DNA of 8,578 nucleotides, from positions 1 through 8,578 of the forward strand of contig JAFUTM010000334.1 of NCBI GenBank assembly GCA_017484235.1, given 5' to 3'. The DNA is from Selenomonadaceae bacterium (GTDB lineage: Bacteria > Bacillota > Negativicutes > Selenomonadales > Selenomonadaceae). The number at the start of each line of letters is the position of its first letter. Positions within the stretch are counted from its first letter, which is position 1. This document shows, piece by piece, positions 1-5,862 of the stretch. A model generated the notes under the pieces. That model had not been told where the DNA came from. It was given only the letters and a program-made list of their open reading frames with translations, and did no database searches. The position numbers were made by a program, and so were the translations under genes.

Positions 1-189
1 CAAGTATATGGTCAAAAATATACACCGCCTGCTGCAGCGGCTATACTTATGAGTTTAGAATCAATATTCGGCGCAGTTTCAAGCTGGATAATTTTAGGCG
101 AAGTGATGAGCGGACGCGAAATTTTTGGCTGCGTATTAATGTTAATCGGTACAATGGTAACCCAGTGTAGAACATTGATTGGAAAATGA
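1..189 (+). CDS. EamA/DMT-family transporter, C-terminal end (5' truncated by window)
   Basis: The reading frame is open from base 1 and ends at TGA 187-189, giving the last 62 residues of a protein that starts outside the window. The pattern QKYTPPAAAAILMSLES followed by FGAVSSWIILGE, a charged SGRE turn and a final hydrophobic GCVLMLIGTMV helix is typical of the last two transmembrane helices of EamA (drug/metabolite transporter superfamily, ten-helix) permeases, where a Q-x-Y-x-x-P-x-x-A-A-x-I-x-SLE-x-x-F motif is conserved. These are inner-membrane exporters or importers of small metabolites, and the substrate cannot be told from this end. No clear terminator follows before the gdhA promoter region. 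Confidence 0.8.
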   Translation, partial: QVYGQKYTPPAAAAILMSLESIFGAVSSWIILGEVMSGREIFGCVLMLIGTMVTQCRTLIGK

Positions 190-222
190 AACATATTGAT
201 AACTAATCGCAATGTATACAGT

Positions 223-293
223 ATTTTTGTCTTATACCTCTATACAAAATTCAAAACTTAAAGTATAATAATTTTTGTCTTAAAGATGACAAA
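223..293. repeat. Direct repeat and dyad around the gdhA promoter (candidate operator)
   Basis: The 12-mer ATTTTTGTCTTA occurs exactly twice, at 223-234 and 271-282, 48 bp apart, flanking the predicted -10 box. The second copy also forms the left half of a dyad, TTTGTC at 274-279 and GACAAA at 288-293. A perfect palindrome TGTATACA lies at 213-220. The arrangement suggests a regulator binding two sites, but no regulator is identified. Confidence 0.4.
241..269 (+). promoter_or_regulatory. Predicted sigma-A promoter of gdhA
   Basis: A consensus -10 box TATAAT lies at 264-269, 17 bp downstream of TATACA at 241-246, which matches the -35 consensus at 4 of 6 positions. A second TATAAT at 294-299 has only a poor -35 (TTTTTG, 271-276 region) and could be an alternative start. 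The leader before the ribosome binding site would be about 35 nt. Confidence 0.5.
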
Positions 294-327
294 TATAATT
301 AAAATGATATAGAAGGAGTTGTTCATT

Positions 328-1677
328 TTGTCAGATATGAAGCAATATGTTCAAGATGTGTTGGAGCTTGTTAAAAAACGTGATCCAGATCAAATAGAAT
401 TCCAAAATACTGTTAAAGAAGTTTTGACGACAATTGTTCCAGTTCTTGAAAGTAATCCTAAATATAAAGAAGCTAAACTGTTAGAGCGTATGGTTGAGCC
501 GGAGCGCGTAGTAATGTTCCGTGTACCTTGGCAGGACGATAACGGTAATATTCAAATTAATCGTGGTTATCGTGTACAGATGAACAGTGCAATTGGTCCA
601 TACAAGGGCGGCCTTCGTTTCCATCCAAGTGTCAACCTCAGTATTTTGAAGTTCTTGGCTTTTGAGCAGGTTTTCAAAAATTCACTGACTGGTCTGCCAA
701 TCGGCGGCGGCAAAGGCGGCAGTGATTTCGATCCAAAAGGTAAATCTGACAATGAAGTTATGCGCTTCTGCCAGAGCTTTATGACTGAGCTTTATCGTCA
801 TATTGGACCACATACAGACGTACCAGCCGGTGATATTGGCGTCGGCGGTCGTGAAATCGGTTTCCTTTATGGTCAATATAAGAGAATCCGTGACGCTTAT
901 GATGATGCCGTTTTGACGGGTAAAGGTTTGACTTATGGCGGTTCACTTACTCGTACAGAGGCAACCGGTTATGGTCTGCTCTACTTCGTCAAAAATATGC
1001 TCGCTGACAAGGGCGATTCTATCAAGGATAAGACGGTTGTTGTCTCCGGCGCGGGCAATGTTGCGATTTATGCAATTCAGAAGGCACAGGAATATGGCGC
1101 AAAGGTTGTCACCTGCTCCGATTCCAACGGTTATGTTTATGATCCAGAGGGCATTAAGCTCGACGTTGTGAAACAAATTAAAGAAGTCGAACGTGGTCGT
1201 ATTAAAGAATATGCTGCACGTGTTCCGAGTGCTGAATATCACGAAGGCTGCAAGGGCGTCTGGACAGTTAAATGTGATGTCGCGCTTCCGTGTGCAACTC
1301 AAAGTGAAATTGATCTTGAATCTGCAAAGGCACTTATCGCCAACGGCTGTAAAGTTATTGCTGAAGGTGCGAATATGCCTTCAACTCTTGAAGCTATTGA
1401 ATATTATCAGCAGAGCAAAATCCTCTTCGGACCAGCAAAGGCTGCTAACGCTGGTGGCGTTGCTACTTCTGCACTTGAGATGTCACAGAACTCAATGCGT
1501 CTTAGCTGGACGTTTGAAGAAGTCGACAAGAAGCTCGAAGGTATTATGACGAATATTTACAAACAGGCTAAGAGTAATGCTGAGAAATTCGGCGATCCTG
1601 ACAATCTGGTTATGGGCGCAAATATCTCTGCGTTCATCAAAGTTGCTGATGCAATGATGGCTCAAGGTCTCGTCTAA
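328..1677 (+). CDS. gdhA: NADP-type glutamate dehydrogenase
   Basis: Cytoplasmic enzyme that interconverts 2-oxoglutarate plus ammonium and L-glutamate, the NADPH-dependent entry of ammonium into amino acids. The 449-aa length fits the hexameric bacterial GdhA family (about 445-450 aa). Visible motifs are GPYKGGLRFHP (90-100, substrate-binding lysine K93), the GGGKGG segment with catalytic K129, PAGDIGVG with catalytic D169, and the Rossmann fingerprint GAGNVA at 241-246. The cofactor-selecting strand ends in CSDSNG (263-268), like E. coli GdhA, which favours NADP. NAGGVATSALEMSQN (374-388) is the conserved C-terminal substrate segment. I chose the TTG at 328 because GAAGGAG (312-318) lies 9 nt upstream; an in-frame TTG at 319 abuts that ribosome binding site and ATG 337 is too far from it. 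It appears monocistronic, with its own promoter and a strong terminator. Confidence 0.96.
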   Translation: MSDMKQYVQDVLELVKKRDPDQIEFQNTVKEVLTTIVPVLESNPKYKEAKLLERMVEPERVVMFRVPWQDDNGNIQINRGYRVQMNSAIGPYKGGLRFHPSVNLSILKFLAFEQVFKNSLTGLPIGGGKGGSDFDPKGKSDNEVMRFCQSFMTELYRHIGPHTDVPAGDIGVGGREIGFLYGQYKRIRDAYDDAVLTGKGLTYGGSLTRTEATGYGLLYFVKNMLADKGDSIKDKTVVVSGAGNVAIYAIQKAQEYGAKVVTCSDSNGYVYDPEGIKLDVVKQIKEVERGRIKEYAARVPSAEYHEGCKGVWTVKCDVALPCATQSEIDLESAKALIANGCKVIAEGANMPSTLEAIEYYQQSKILFGPAKAANAGGVATSALEMSQNSMRLSWTFEEVDKKLEGIMTNIYKQAKSNAEKFGDPDNLVMGANISAFIKVADAMMAQGLV

Positions 1678-1751
1678 TCGTTAATTAAAGGTTTGATTAT
1701 AATAATTATTGGCAGCGGTTAAAATTAAAGTTTGCCTACTTACTTATATAT

Positions 1752-1789
1752 AAAAAATCTGCTCGATGAACGTGTCGGGCAGATTTTTT
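1752..1789. terminator. Bidirectional rho-independent terminator
   Basis: A 15-bp stem pairs 1752-1766 with 1775-1789 (one T-G wobble) around an 8-nt loop. The arms begin with six A and end with six T, so the hairpin plus U-tract works in both directions. It lies 74 bp after the gdhA stop and 20 bp after the stop of the convergent minus-strand gene, and so probably ends both transcripts. Confidence 0.88.
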
Positions 1790-1809
1790 CATACCATCAC
1801 TTGTATTTA

Positions 1810-2148
1810 TTATTCAGGCAAAATACTTCTTGCATATTCGTGAATATTACTTGCTATTTTGCTACCATATACATCTTTCCACGTTGCATCTGTAGACGTT
1901 TTGAAATGAAAACCTCTGCCATATGCAAAATTATAATCAATATAGGCAATGTCATTTCCTTTTTTAGCCCGCACAGTACATTTAAAGAAACGAGCATTTT
2001 CTCCATTTACCGTTTCAGTCAATAAATATACATCATATCCGTCTGTGTAGGTGCCAACATAAAGTTCGTAAGCCTCAGCCTTGTTTGTTTGAGCACCGAC
2101 AACAATCAGTGCCACAGTCAGCATCATTGTTAAAAATAATTTTTTCAC
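1810..2148 (-). CDS. Small exported hypothetical protein
   Basis: I do not recognise the family. The 112-aa product starts with a clear Sec signal peptide: MKKLF, a hydrophobic core TMMLTVALIVVG, then a likely signal peptidase I site after AEA (residue 26). The mature part is about 86 residues, rich in Tyr, Gly and charged residues, with alternating patterns (YELYVGTYTDGYDVYLL) suggestive of beta strands and a single Cys57. It has no lipobox, so it is predicted to be a soluble periplasmic or secreted protein. A longer version would start at GTG 2157, but AGGCGGTGA just upstream is placed 8 nt from the GTG at 2148, which also begins the canonical KK signal-peptide start. It follows the 52-codon gene after 19 bp and is probably co-transcribed with it from the promoter near 2357-2386. 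Confidence 0.8.
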   Translation of the reverse strand: MKKLFLTMMLTVALIVVGAQTNKAEAYELYVGTYTDGYDVYLLTETVNGENARFFKCTVRAKKGNDIAYIDYNFAYGRGFHFKTSTDATWKDVYGSKIASNIHEYARSILPE

Positions 2149-2167
2149 TATAGTCACCGCCTATTTA

Positions 2168-2326
2168 TTATTTATAGCGTATATTGTGCTGATATGAATA
2201 ATCCATAATGAAATTCCACATAGCCTTTTCGATTGGATAATCTTCATTAACGGTACCGCTGTAACCTTGAGAGTTTGTGAACTCAGTCCAGTGCTTCATC
2301 ATAATCATTGCAAATCTTTTAACCAC
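2168..2326 (-). CDS. Hypothetical 52-aa protein
   Basis: A short gene of unknown function. It starts at GTG 2326 with a full GGAGGT ribosome binding site at 2334-2339, 7 nt upstream, and ends in tandem TAA TAA codons (2168-2170 and 2165-2167). An in-frame GTG at 2329 is the alternative start. The product begins MVKRFAMIMMKHW and continues hydrophilic and aromatic-rich (TEFTNSQGYSGTVNEDY, then PIEKAMWNFIMDYSYQH). It has no signal peptide or obvious transmembrane helix, no cysteine, and a basic end NIRYK. It is followed after 19 bp by the exported-protein gene, so the two probably form an operon. I cannot exclude that it is the surviving C-terminal part of an older, longer gene, but its own promoter-like sequence, strong ribosome binding site and double stop argue that it is expressed. 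Confidence 0.62.
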   Translation of the reverse strand: MVKRFAMIMMKHWTEFTNSQGYSGTVNEDYPIEKAMWNFIMDYSYQHNIRYK

Positions 2327-2356
2327 CACAAACACCTCCAACGTACATTAAAAAAG

Positions 2357-2386
2357 TTAATACTTCCATTATATATATGCTGTCAA
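2357..2386 (-). promoter_or_regulatory. Predicted promoter of the 52-aa/exported-protein unit
   Basis: On the minus strand a perfect -35 box TTGACA (2381-2386) is followed after 18 bp by TATTAA (2357-2362, 4 of 6 matches to the -10 consensus). Transcription would begin near 2350, about 11 nt before the GGAGGT ribosome binding site. It lies in the 90-bp gap after lpxB, in which I see no convincing terminator, so some read-through from lpxB is possible. Confidence 0.55.
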
Positions 2387-2416
2387 GCCTTTTTATTAAA
2401 ACTTTCTGATATATTA

Positions 2417-3550
2417 TTATTTAATAGCGGCGGCATCCAAGATTTTTTGTGCAACACGTTGAGCTGAACCAGGTGAACCTAATTTGGCGCAGGCAGTTTT
2501 AAGATTGTTTATAACTTCTTCACGGTGAGGCTGCCCACGATATAATTGTAAAATCTCATTAACGATTATGTCCGGCTGCACGTCGTCCTGCAAAAGTTCC
2601 GGCAAAATTTTTTGATTGAGCAAAATATTCGGCAAACTAAAATAATCAATATGAACAAATTGTTTAGCAATGAGATAGTTGAACTTTGCCATTTTATATA
2701 AAACAACACACGGCAAATTGAGAAGTGCGGCTTCAAGTACAACCGTGCCGCTCGTTGCCATTGCTGCATCGGCAATCGACATTAAATCATATCTGCAATC
2801 GTTTACAGTTGTGATGTTGACGCCGGACTCTTTAATCATATTGTTTATAATTGATACATTGACGCCGCTGGCGATAGGCATAAAAAATTTAGTTGCCGGT
2901 TTTTTTACTGATAATATCTTTGCTGATTCAAGCATTGGTGATAGAAGTAAATTAATCTCCTGCTTGCGGCTGCCAGGCATAAGCAGTATAATGTGGTCAG
3001 ACTCGTTGACGTTAAAAAATTTTCGAGCTTCAGATTTTGACATCGACGGTTTAACGGTATCAACAAGTGGATTGCCAACAAAAGATATATTTGCTCCGGC
3101 TTCTTCGTACACTTTAGTTTCAAATGGAAATATCGCGACAAATTCGTCGGCAATTTTAGCGCAGTCGGCAGCCCGACCTTTGCGCCACGCCCAAGCAGAT
3201 GGTGGAATATATGAAAAGACTTTAATGCCTAATTTTTTTGCACGTTTAGCAAGCCGCCAGTTGAAATCTGGATAGTCAATTAAAACCAATAAATCCGGTC
3301 GTTCATTTGACATAAACTCCGTCAATTGATCAAGCAGTTTAAAAATACGCCTCAGATTTTTAATTACTTCCCAGACACCCATAATGTTATAATCTTTGAA
3401 ATTCTTGAACAGGCGGACACCAGCTTTCGTCATCAAATCTCCACCAAAGCCGATTAATTCGGTCTCCGGCGAAATTTTTAATATCTCACGTGCCAGGCTT
3501 GCTCCGTGAACATCACCACTTGCCTCGCCAGCCGAAAACATTACCTTCAA
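2417..3550 (-). CDS. lpxB: Lipid-A-disaccharide synthase
   Basis: Glycosyltransferase (GT19) that joins UDP-2,3-diacylglucosamine to lipid X to make the disaccharide of lipid A on the inner face of the cytoplasmic membrane. The 377-aa length is normal for the family. Conserved landmarks are SAGEASGD (6-13), the GFGG loop (34-37), DYPDFN (92-97), PPSAWAWRKGR (116-126), FPFE (141-144), VGNPLVD (158-164), PGSRKQEI (192-199), SGTVVLEAAL (267-276) and SLPNIL (305-310). The TTG start at 3550 gives the usual MKVMFSAGE N-terminus; the next in-frame ATG (3541) would remove residues the family normally has. Only a weak GGTGGTGG ribosome binding site precedes it. In many diderm Firmicutes lpxB sits with other lipid A genes, but here both neighbours are unrelated, so it appears to be transcribed alone. 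Its presence is the main evidence for an outer membrane. Confidence 0.96.
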   Translation of the reverse strand: MKVMFSAGEASGDVHGASLAREILKISPETELIGFGGDLMTKAGVRLFKNFKDYNIMGVWEVIKNLRRIFKLLDQLTEFMSNERPDLLVLIDYPDFNWRLAKRAKKLGIKVFSYIPPSAWAWRKGRAADCAKIADEFVAIFPFETKVYEEAGANISFVGNPLVDTVKPSMSKSEARKFFNVNESDHIILLMPGSRKQEINLLLSPMLESAKILSVKKPATKFFMPIASGVNVSIINNMIKESGVNITTVNDCRYDLMSIADAAMATSGTVVLEAALLNLPCVVLYKMAKFNYLIAKQFVHIDYFSLPNILLNQKILPELLQDDVQPDIIVNEILQLYRGQPHREEVINNLKTACAKLGSPGSAQRVAQKILDAAAIK

Positions 3551-3576
3551 ACTACCACCACCAAAATTAATGATGA

Positions 3577-3660
3577 ATTAGGAATTGTGAATTAGGAATT
3601 ATTTTATTTACCATTATTAATTCCTCATTCCTCATTCAGCATTCCTCATTCCCTAATTAA
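3577..3660. repeat. GAAT(T/G)AGGAAT-type repeat cluster forming an imperfect inverted repeat
   Basis: The left part (3577-3601) holds two direct copies of ATTAGGAATT. The right part (3618-3660) holds three copies of ATTCCTCATTC or ATTCCTCATTCC, the same unit in reverse. GAATTAGGAATTA (3589-3601) pairs with TAATTCCTCATTC (3618-3630) with one mismatch around a 16-nt loop, and the outer units can extend the pairing. The block lies inside the predicted lpxB leader. It resembles short intergenic repeat elements of the REP/MITE type, although no transposase or target-site duplication is visible. Confidence 0.7.
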
Positions 3661-3662
3661 CT

Positions 3663-3691
3663 ATTATATCATTGTAAATTGTTGTTGAAAA
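3663..3691 (-). promoter_or_regulatory. Predicted promoter of lpxB
   Basis: On the minus strand TTTTCA (3686-3691, 4 of 6 to the -35 consensus) is separated by 17 bp from a perfect TATAAT (3663-3668). Transcription would start near 3656, giving a leader of roughly 105 nt that includes the whole inverted-repeat block before the TTG start of lpxB. Confidence 0.5.
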
Positions 3692-3727
3692 GTGAAAATT
3701 TTTTATTAATATTAAGGTGATTATAAG

Positions 3728-4348
3728 ATGTCCAATAATAAAATTTTAATACATATGTGTTGTGGACCGTGTTCGTGCTATCCTGTAAAAAAATTACGAG
3801 CCGACGGAATTGAACCAGTCGGCTTCTTTTTTAATCCAAACATTCACCCTTATCAGGAATGGCTTCAGCGGCTTAAAACGGCTAAAGAATTTGCTCAAAA
3901 AGTATCAATGGAAATTCACGTGCACGAACATTATCAGCTCCGAGATTTTTTAAAGCGTGTCATCAATGTAATTAGTGATGAGGACAGTATTAAATTTAAA
4001 GACGGGCACCACGCACGCTGTAAAATCTGCTATTCGTGGCGGATTTATGAAACTGCCAAGTTTGCGGCTGAAAATAATTTTGAGTTATTTACGTCCACGC
4101 TATTTTATAGTATATATCAGAATCACGAGTTGATGAAATCTACTGCGGAAACTTTTGCAAAACAATTTGGTATAAAATTCTATTACGAAGATTTTCGCAC
4201 CGGCTGGCAGGAAGGCATTGATATAAGTCACGAACTTGAGCTGTATCGTCAAAACTACTGCGGTTGTATCTTTAGTGAAGAAGAACGTTTTAGTAAGGAC
4301 ATTCGCAAACAACGCAAAAAATTTTTTAAATCTGGCGATTATGCTTAA
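3728..4348 (+). CDS. queH: Epoxyqueuosine reductase QueH
   Basis: The last step of queuosine synthesis: reduction of epoxyqueuosine to queuosine at tRNA wobble position 34, by an iron-sulfur enzyme unrelated to the cobalamin-dependent QueG (QueH, formerly DUF208). The 206-aa protein has the family layout: MCCGPCSCY near the N-terminus (C11, C12, C15, C17), FNPNIHP..EW..R (35-48), the RCKICY.WR.YETA block (C98, C101), the TSTL..S.YQ segment (122-131), and YRQNYCGC (C178, C180) followed by SEEER. These cysteine groups are the likely cluster or metal ligands. AAGGTGA (3714-3720) lies 7 nt before the ATG. The gene diverges from lpxB and its stop is only 6 bp from the stop of the convergent coiled-coil gene, so the two transcripts probably overlap at their 3' ends. 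No other queuosine genes are in the window. Confidence 0.95.
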   Translation: MSNNKILIHMCCGPCSCYPVKKLRADGIEPVGFFFNPNIHPYQEWLQRLKTAKEFAQKVSMEIHVHEHYQLRDFLKRVINVISDEDSIKFKDGHHARCKICYSWRIYETAKFAAENNFELFTSTLFYSIYQNHELMKSTAETFAKQFGIKFYYEDFRTGWQEGIDISHELELYRQNYCGCIFSEEERFSKDIRKQRKKFFKSGDYA

Positions 4349-4354
4349 TAAACA

Positions 4355-5473
4355 CTATTGAACTTTTTCGGCAATTTTTTCAAGTATTTTGACATCTTGT
4401 GAAGTGAGAGTGGAATATTGTTCCAAAGCTGTCTTCATCAATCCATTGTAAGCGTCAATCTTCGTCGCCAGCTTCGTAATGTCGCTGCGCATTGCATTTA
4501 TTACCGCAGTTAGATTAGCTGATGCTTTATCAACTTCGGTCGCCACGTTTGACATACTTTCGTTGGTTTTAGCAACTTCTGTTGACATATTGCCACCCAT
4601 TTCGCCGAGTTGATTAATGCTATCAGTTATGGATTGAGCGGACTCAGTTATATTGTCGTTTATCTTTGTCAATTCGGACAAGTCATTTGATACATTTTCT
4701 ATAGTCTGATTTATGGTTTCGAGTGCCTCAAGTTTATCCAATTTATCCAGCTTATCTAAATCGTTGAGCTTGTCCAGTTTCTCTGACAAAGCGTCAATAG
4801 ACTTGCCAAGTTGTGCGATGTCTTTGGCAAATGGTGGAGCTTTTAACATTTGACCTATGACCTGCAATAATTTTAGTCCAGTCTGTACCGTCGTCTGACT
4901 TGATTCTGCCAGCTCATTTGATTTTTTATTACTTTCATCAAGGTTATTTATTTTTTCTTCAATAGATGTAAACTTTTCGGCGAAGTCAGACATTTTGTCA
5001 ATTGTAACCTTCGTTAGTTTAGCCTGCGCTTCGGAGTTGCCGACAATCTTTTTGGTTAGTTCTTGAGATGATTGCAGATTTTCAGAAATTGTATTTAATG
5101 ATGTTTTAAGTTCTTCGTTCACCTCTGCAATATAAGACAGTGTATCCAATGAAGATAATTTATTTTGAATTGATTGTAATGATTCTTGAATAATTGCTGT
5201 GTTCTCATTCAGCGCGTCTATTGTTGATTGATTGGAGCCGCCGCCGTCGTTTATTTTTTGCCGGAGCTGCTGAAATTGTATTTCCAAACGCTGATGATTT
5301 TCTTCCTCAGATACCGCCGCCTGCATTATACTTTGTTTAACGAAAAAGGCTGCCATTATTGCACAGAATGAGCCAACGCCAATGCCTATGAGTTCATCGC
5401 CTTTTATTAGTGCACCAATTGTCACCAGCGTAAAGAACAATGCAAGCGCAGTTGAGTTTTCCCTTCCGTTCAT
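4355..5473 (-). CDS. Membrane-anchored coiled-coil protein of unknown function
   Basis: I do not recognise the family. The 372-aa product has two adjacent N-terminal transmembrane segments (about 8-24 and 27-46) with a short charged turn KGDE between them, then a long soluble part (about 55-372). That part is almost entirely predicted helix and coiled coil, rich in Leu, Asn, Ser, Glu and Lys. Residues 233-248 carry a three-residue Leu-Asp-Lys repeat, and a short break APPF at 212-215 divides the coil. It resembles the cytoplasmic coil of chemoreceptors only in general composition: there is no periplasmic sensor domain, no HAMP domain and no signature hairpin tip. Its ATG overlaps the stop of the upstream gene (ATGA, 5470-5473) with no good ribosome binding site, so translation is probably coupled and the two proteins likely act together. 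It may be a membrane scaffold for the upstream soluble protein. Confidence 0.85.
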   Translation of the reverse strand: MNGRENSTALALFFTLVTIGALIKGDELIGIGVGSFCAIMAAFFVKQSIMQAAVSEEENHQRLEIQFQQLRQKINDGGGSNQSTIDALNENTAIIQESLQSIQNKLSSLDTLSYIAEVNEELKTSLNTISENLQSSQELTKKIVGNSEAQAKLTKVTIDKMSDFAEKFTSIEEKINNLDESNKKSNELAESSQTTVQTGLKLLQVIGQMLKAPPFAKDIAQLGKSIDALSEKLDKLNDLDKLDKLDKLEALETINQTIENVSNDLSELTKINDNITESAQSITDSINQLGEMGGNMSTEVAKTNESMSNVATEVDKASANLTAVINAMRSDITKLATKIDAYNGLMKTALEQYSTLTSQDVKILEKIAEKVQ

Positions 5474-5862
5474 TCTACTACCATTCCCTTCAATTGATCG
5501 ATATGATTTATCAGTTCATTTGTTATTATTTCCAAAACGTCATTACAGACAAAGCGTTCATACCGACTAAAAAATTCATCTTTTATACCATAAAACCTGC
5601 CGCCAGGTTTGTCAACTATTGATTTATAAATATGTTCACTGCTGAACTCATCATTATTTAAAAAGTCGTGATATTTTTTTGGCGATTTCATGGACTCAGT
5701 AAATTTTAACAGCAATTTATCAATTAGTCGTTTTAAATCTAACTCTAAATTCCAAATGAATGACGCAAGATTTTTGCCCTGCTCATTTGGATTGTAAAGT
5801 ATTTTTTGATAAAGGTCCACTGCTTCATATATACTGCCAATTCGCAATTTAGGTTTTGTCAT
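5470..5862 (-). CDS. C-terminal part of an unknown soluble protein, probably split by a frameshift
   Basis: An unrecognised, mostly helical 130-aa stretch beginning MTKPKLRIGSIYEAV, if translation starts at ATG 5862, and ending MVVE at a stop that overlaps the next gene. The frame reads convincingly as protein back to about 5902 (YNEAAQKVLFPPIMTK), upstream of that ATG and overlapping the end of the preceding reading frame. No ribosome binding site precedes ATG 5862. Adding one base at about 5901-5902 joins it to the upstream frame as one 373-aa protein (WNV then YNEAAQK). The alternative is a separate gene coupled by the ATGA that happens to occur at 5859-5862. No catalytic motif is visible; aromatic and charged residues are frequent (GGRFYGIKDEFFSRYERF). 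Confidence 0.6.
   Translation of the reverse strand: MTKPKLRIGSIYEAVDLYQKILYNPNEQGKNLASFIWNLELDLKRLIDKLLLKFTESMKSPKKYHDFLNNDEFSSEHIYKSIVDKPGGRFYGIKDEFFSRYERFVCNDVLEIITNELINHIDQLKGMVVE

Noticed and set aside
1732..2025. A 97-codon plus-strand frame across the terminator and the exported-protein gene
   Set aside because: It runs through the bidirectional terminator and antisense to a gene with a clear signal peptide and ribosome binding site.
2679..3275. A 198-codon plus-strand frame opposite lpxB
   Set aside because: It lies fully antisense to lpxB, whose family motifs are intact. It has no ribosome binding site and its translation has no recognisable features.
3577..3660. A CRISPR array
   Set aside because: The repeated units are about 10-13 bp, nearly adjacent, in two orientations and without unique spacers. 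No cas genes are nearby.
4355..5473. A methyl-accepting chemotaxis protein
   Set aside because: No sensor domain, HAMP domain or conserved signalling hairpin tip is present. Only the general coiled-coil composition is similar.
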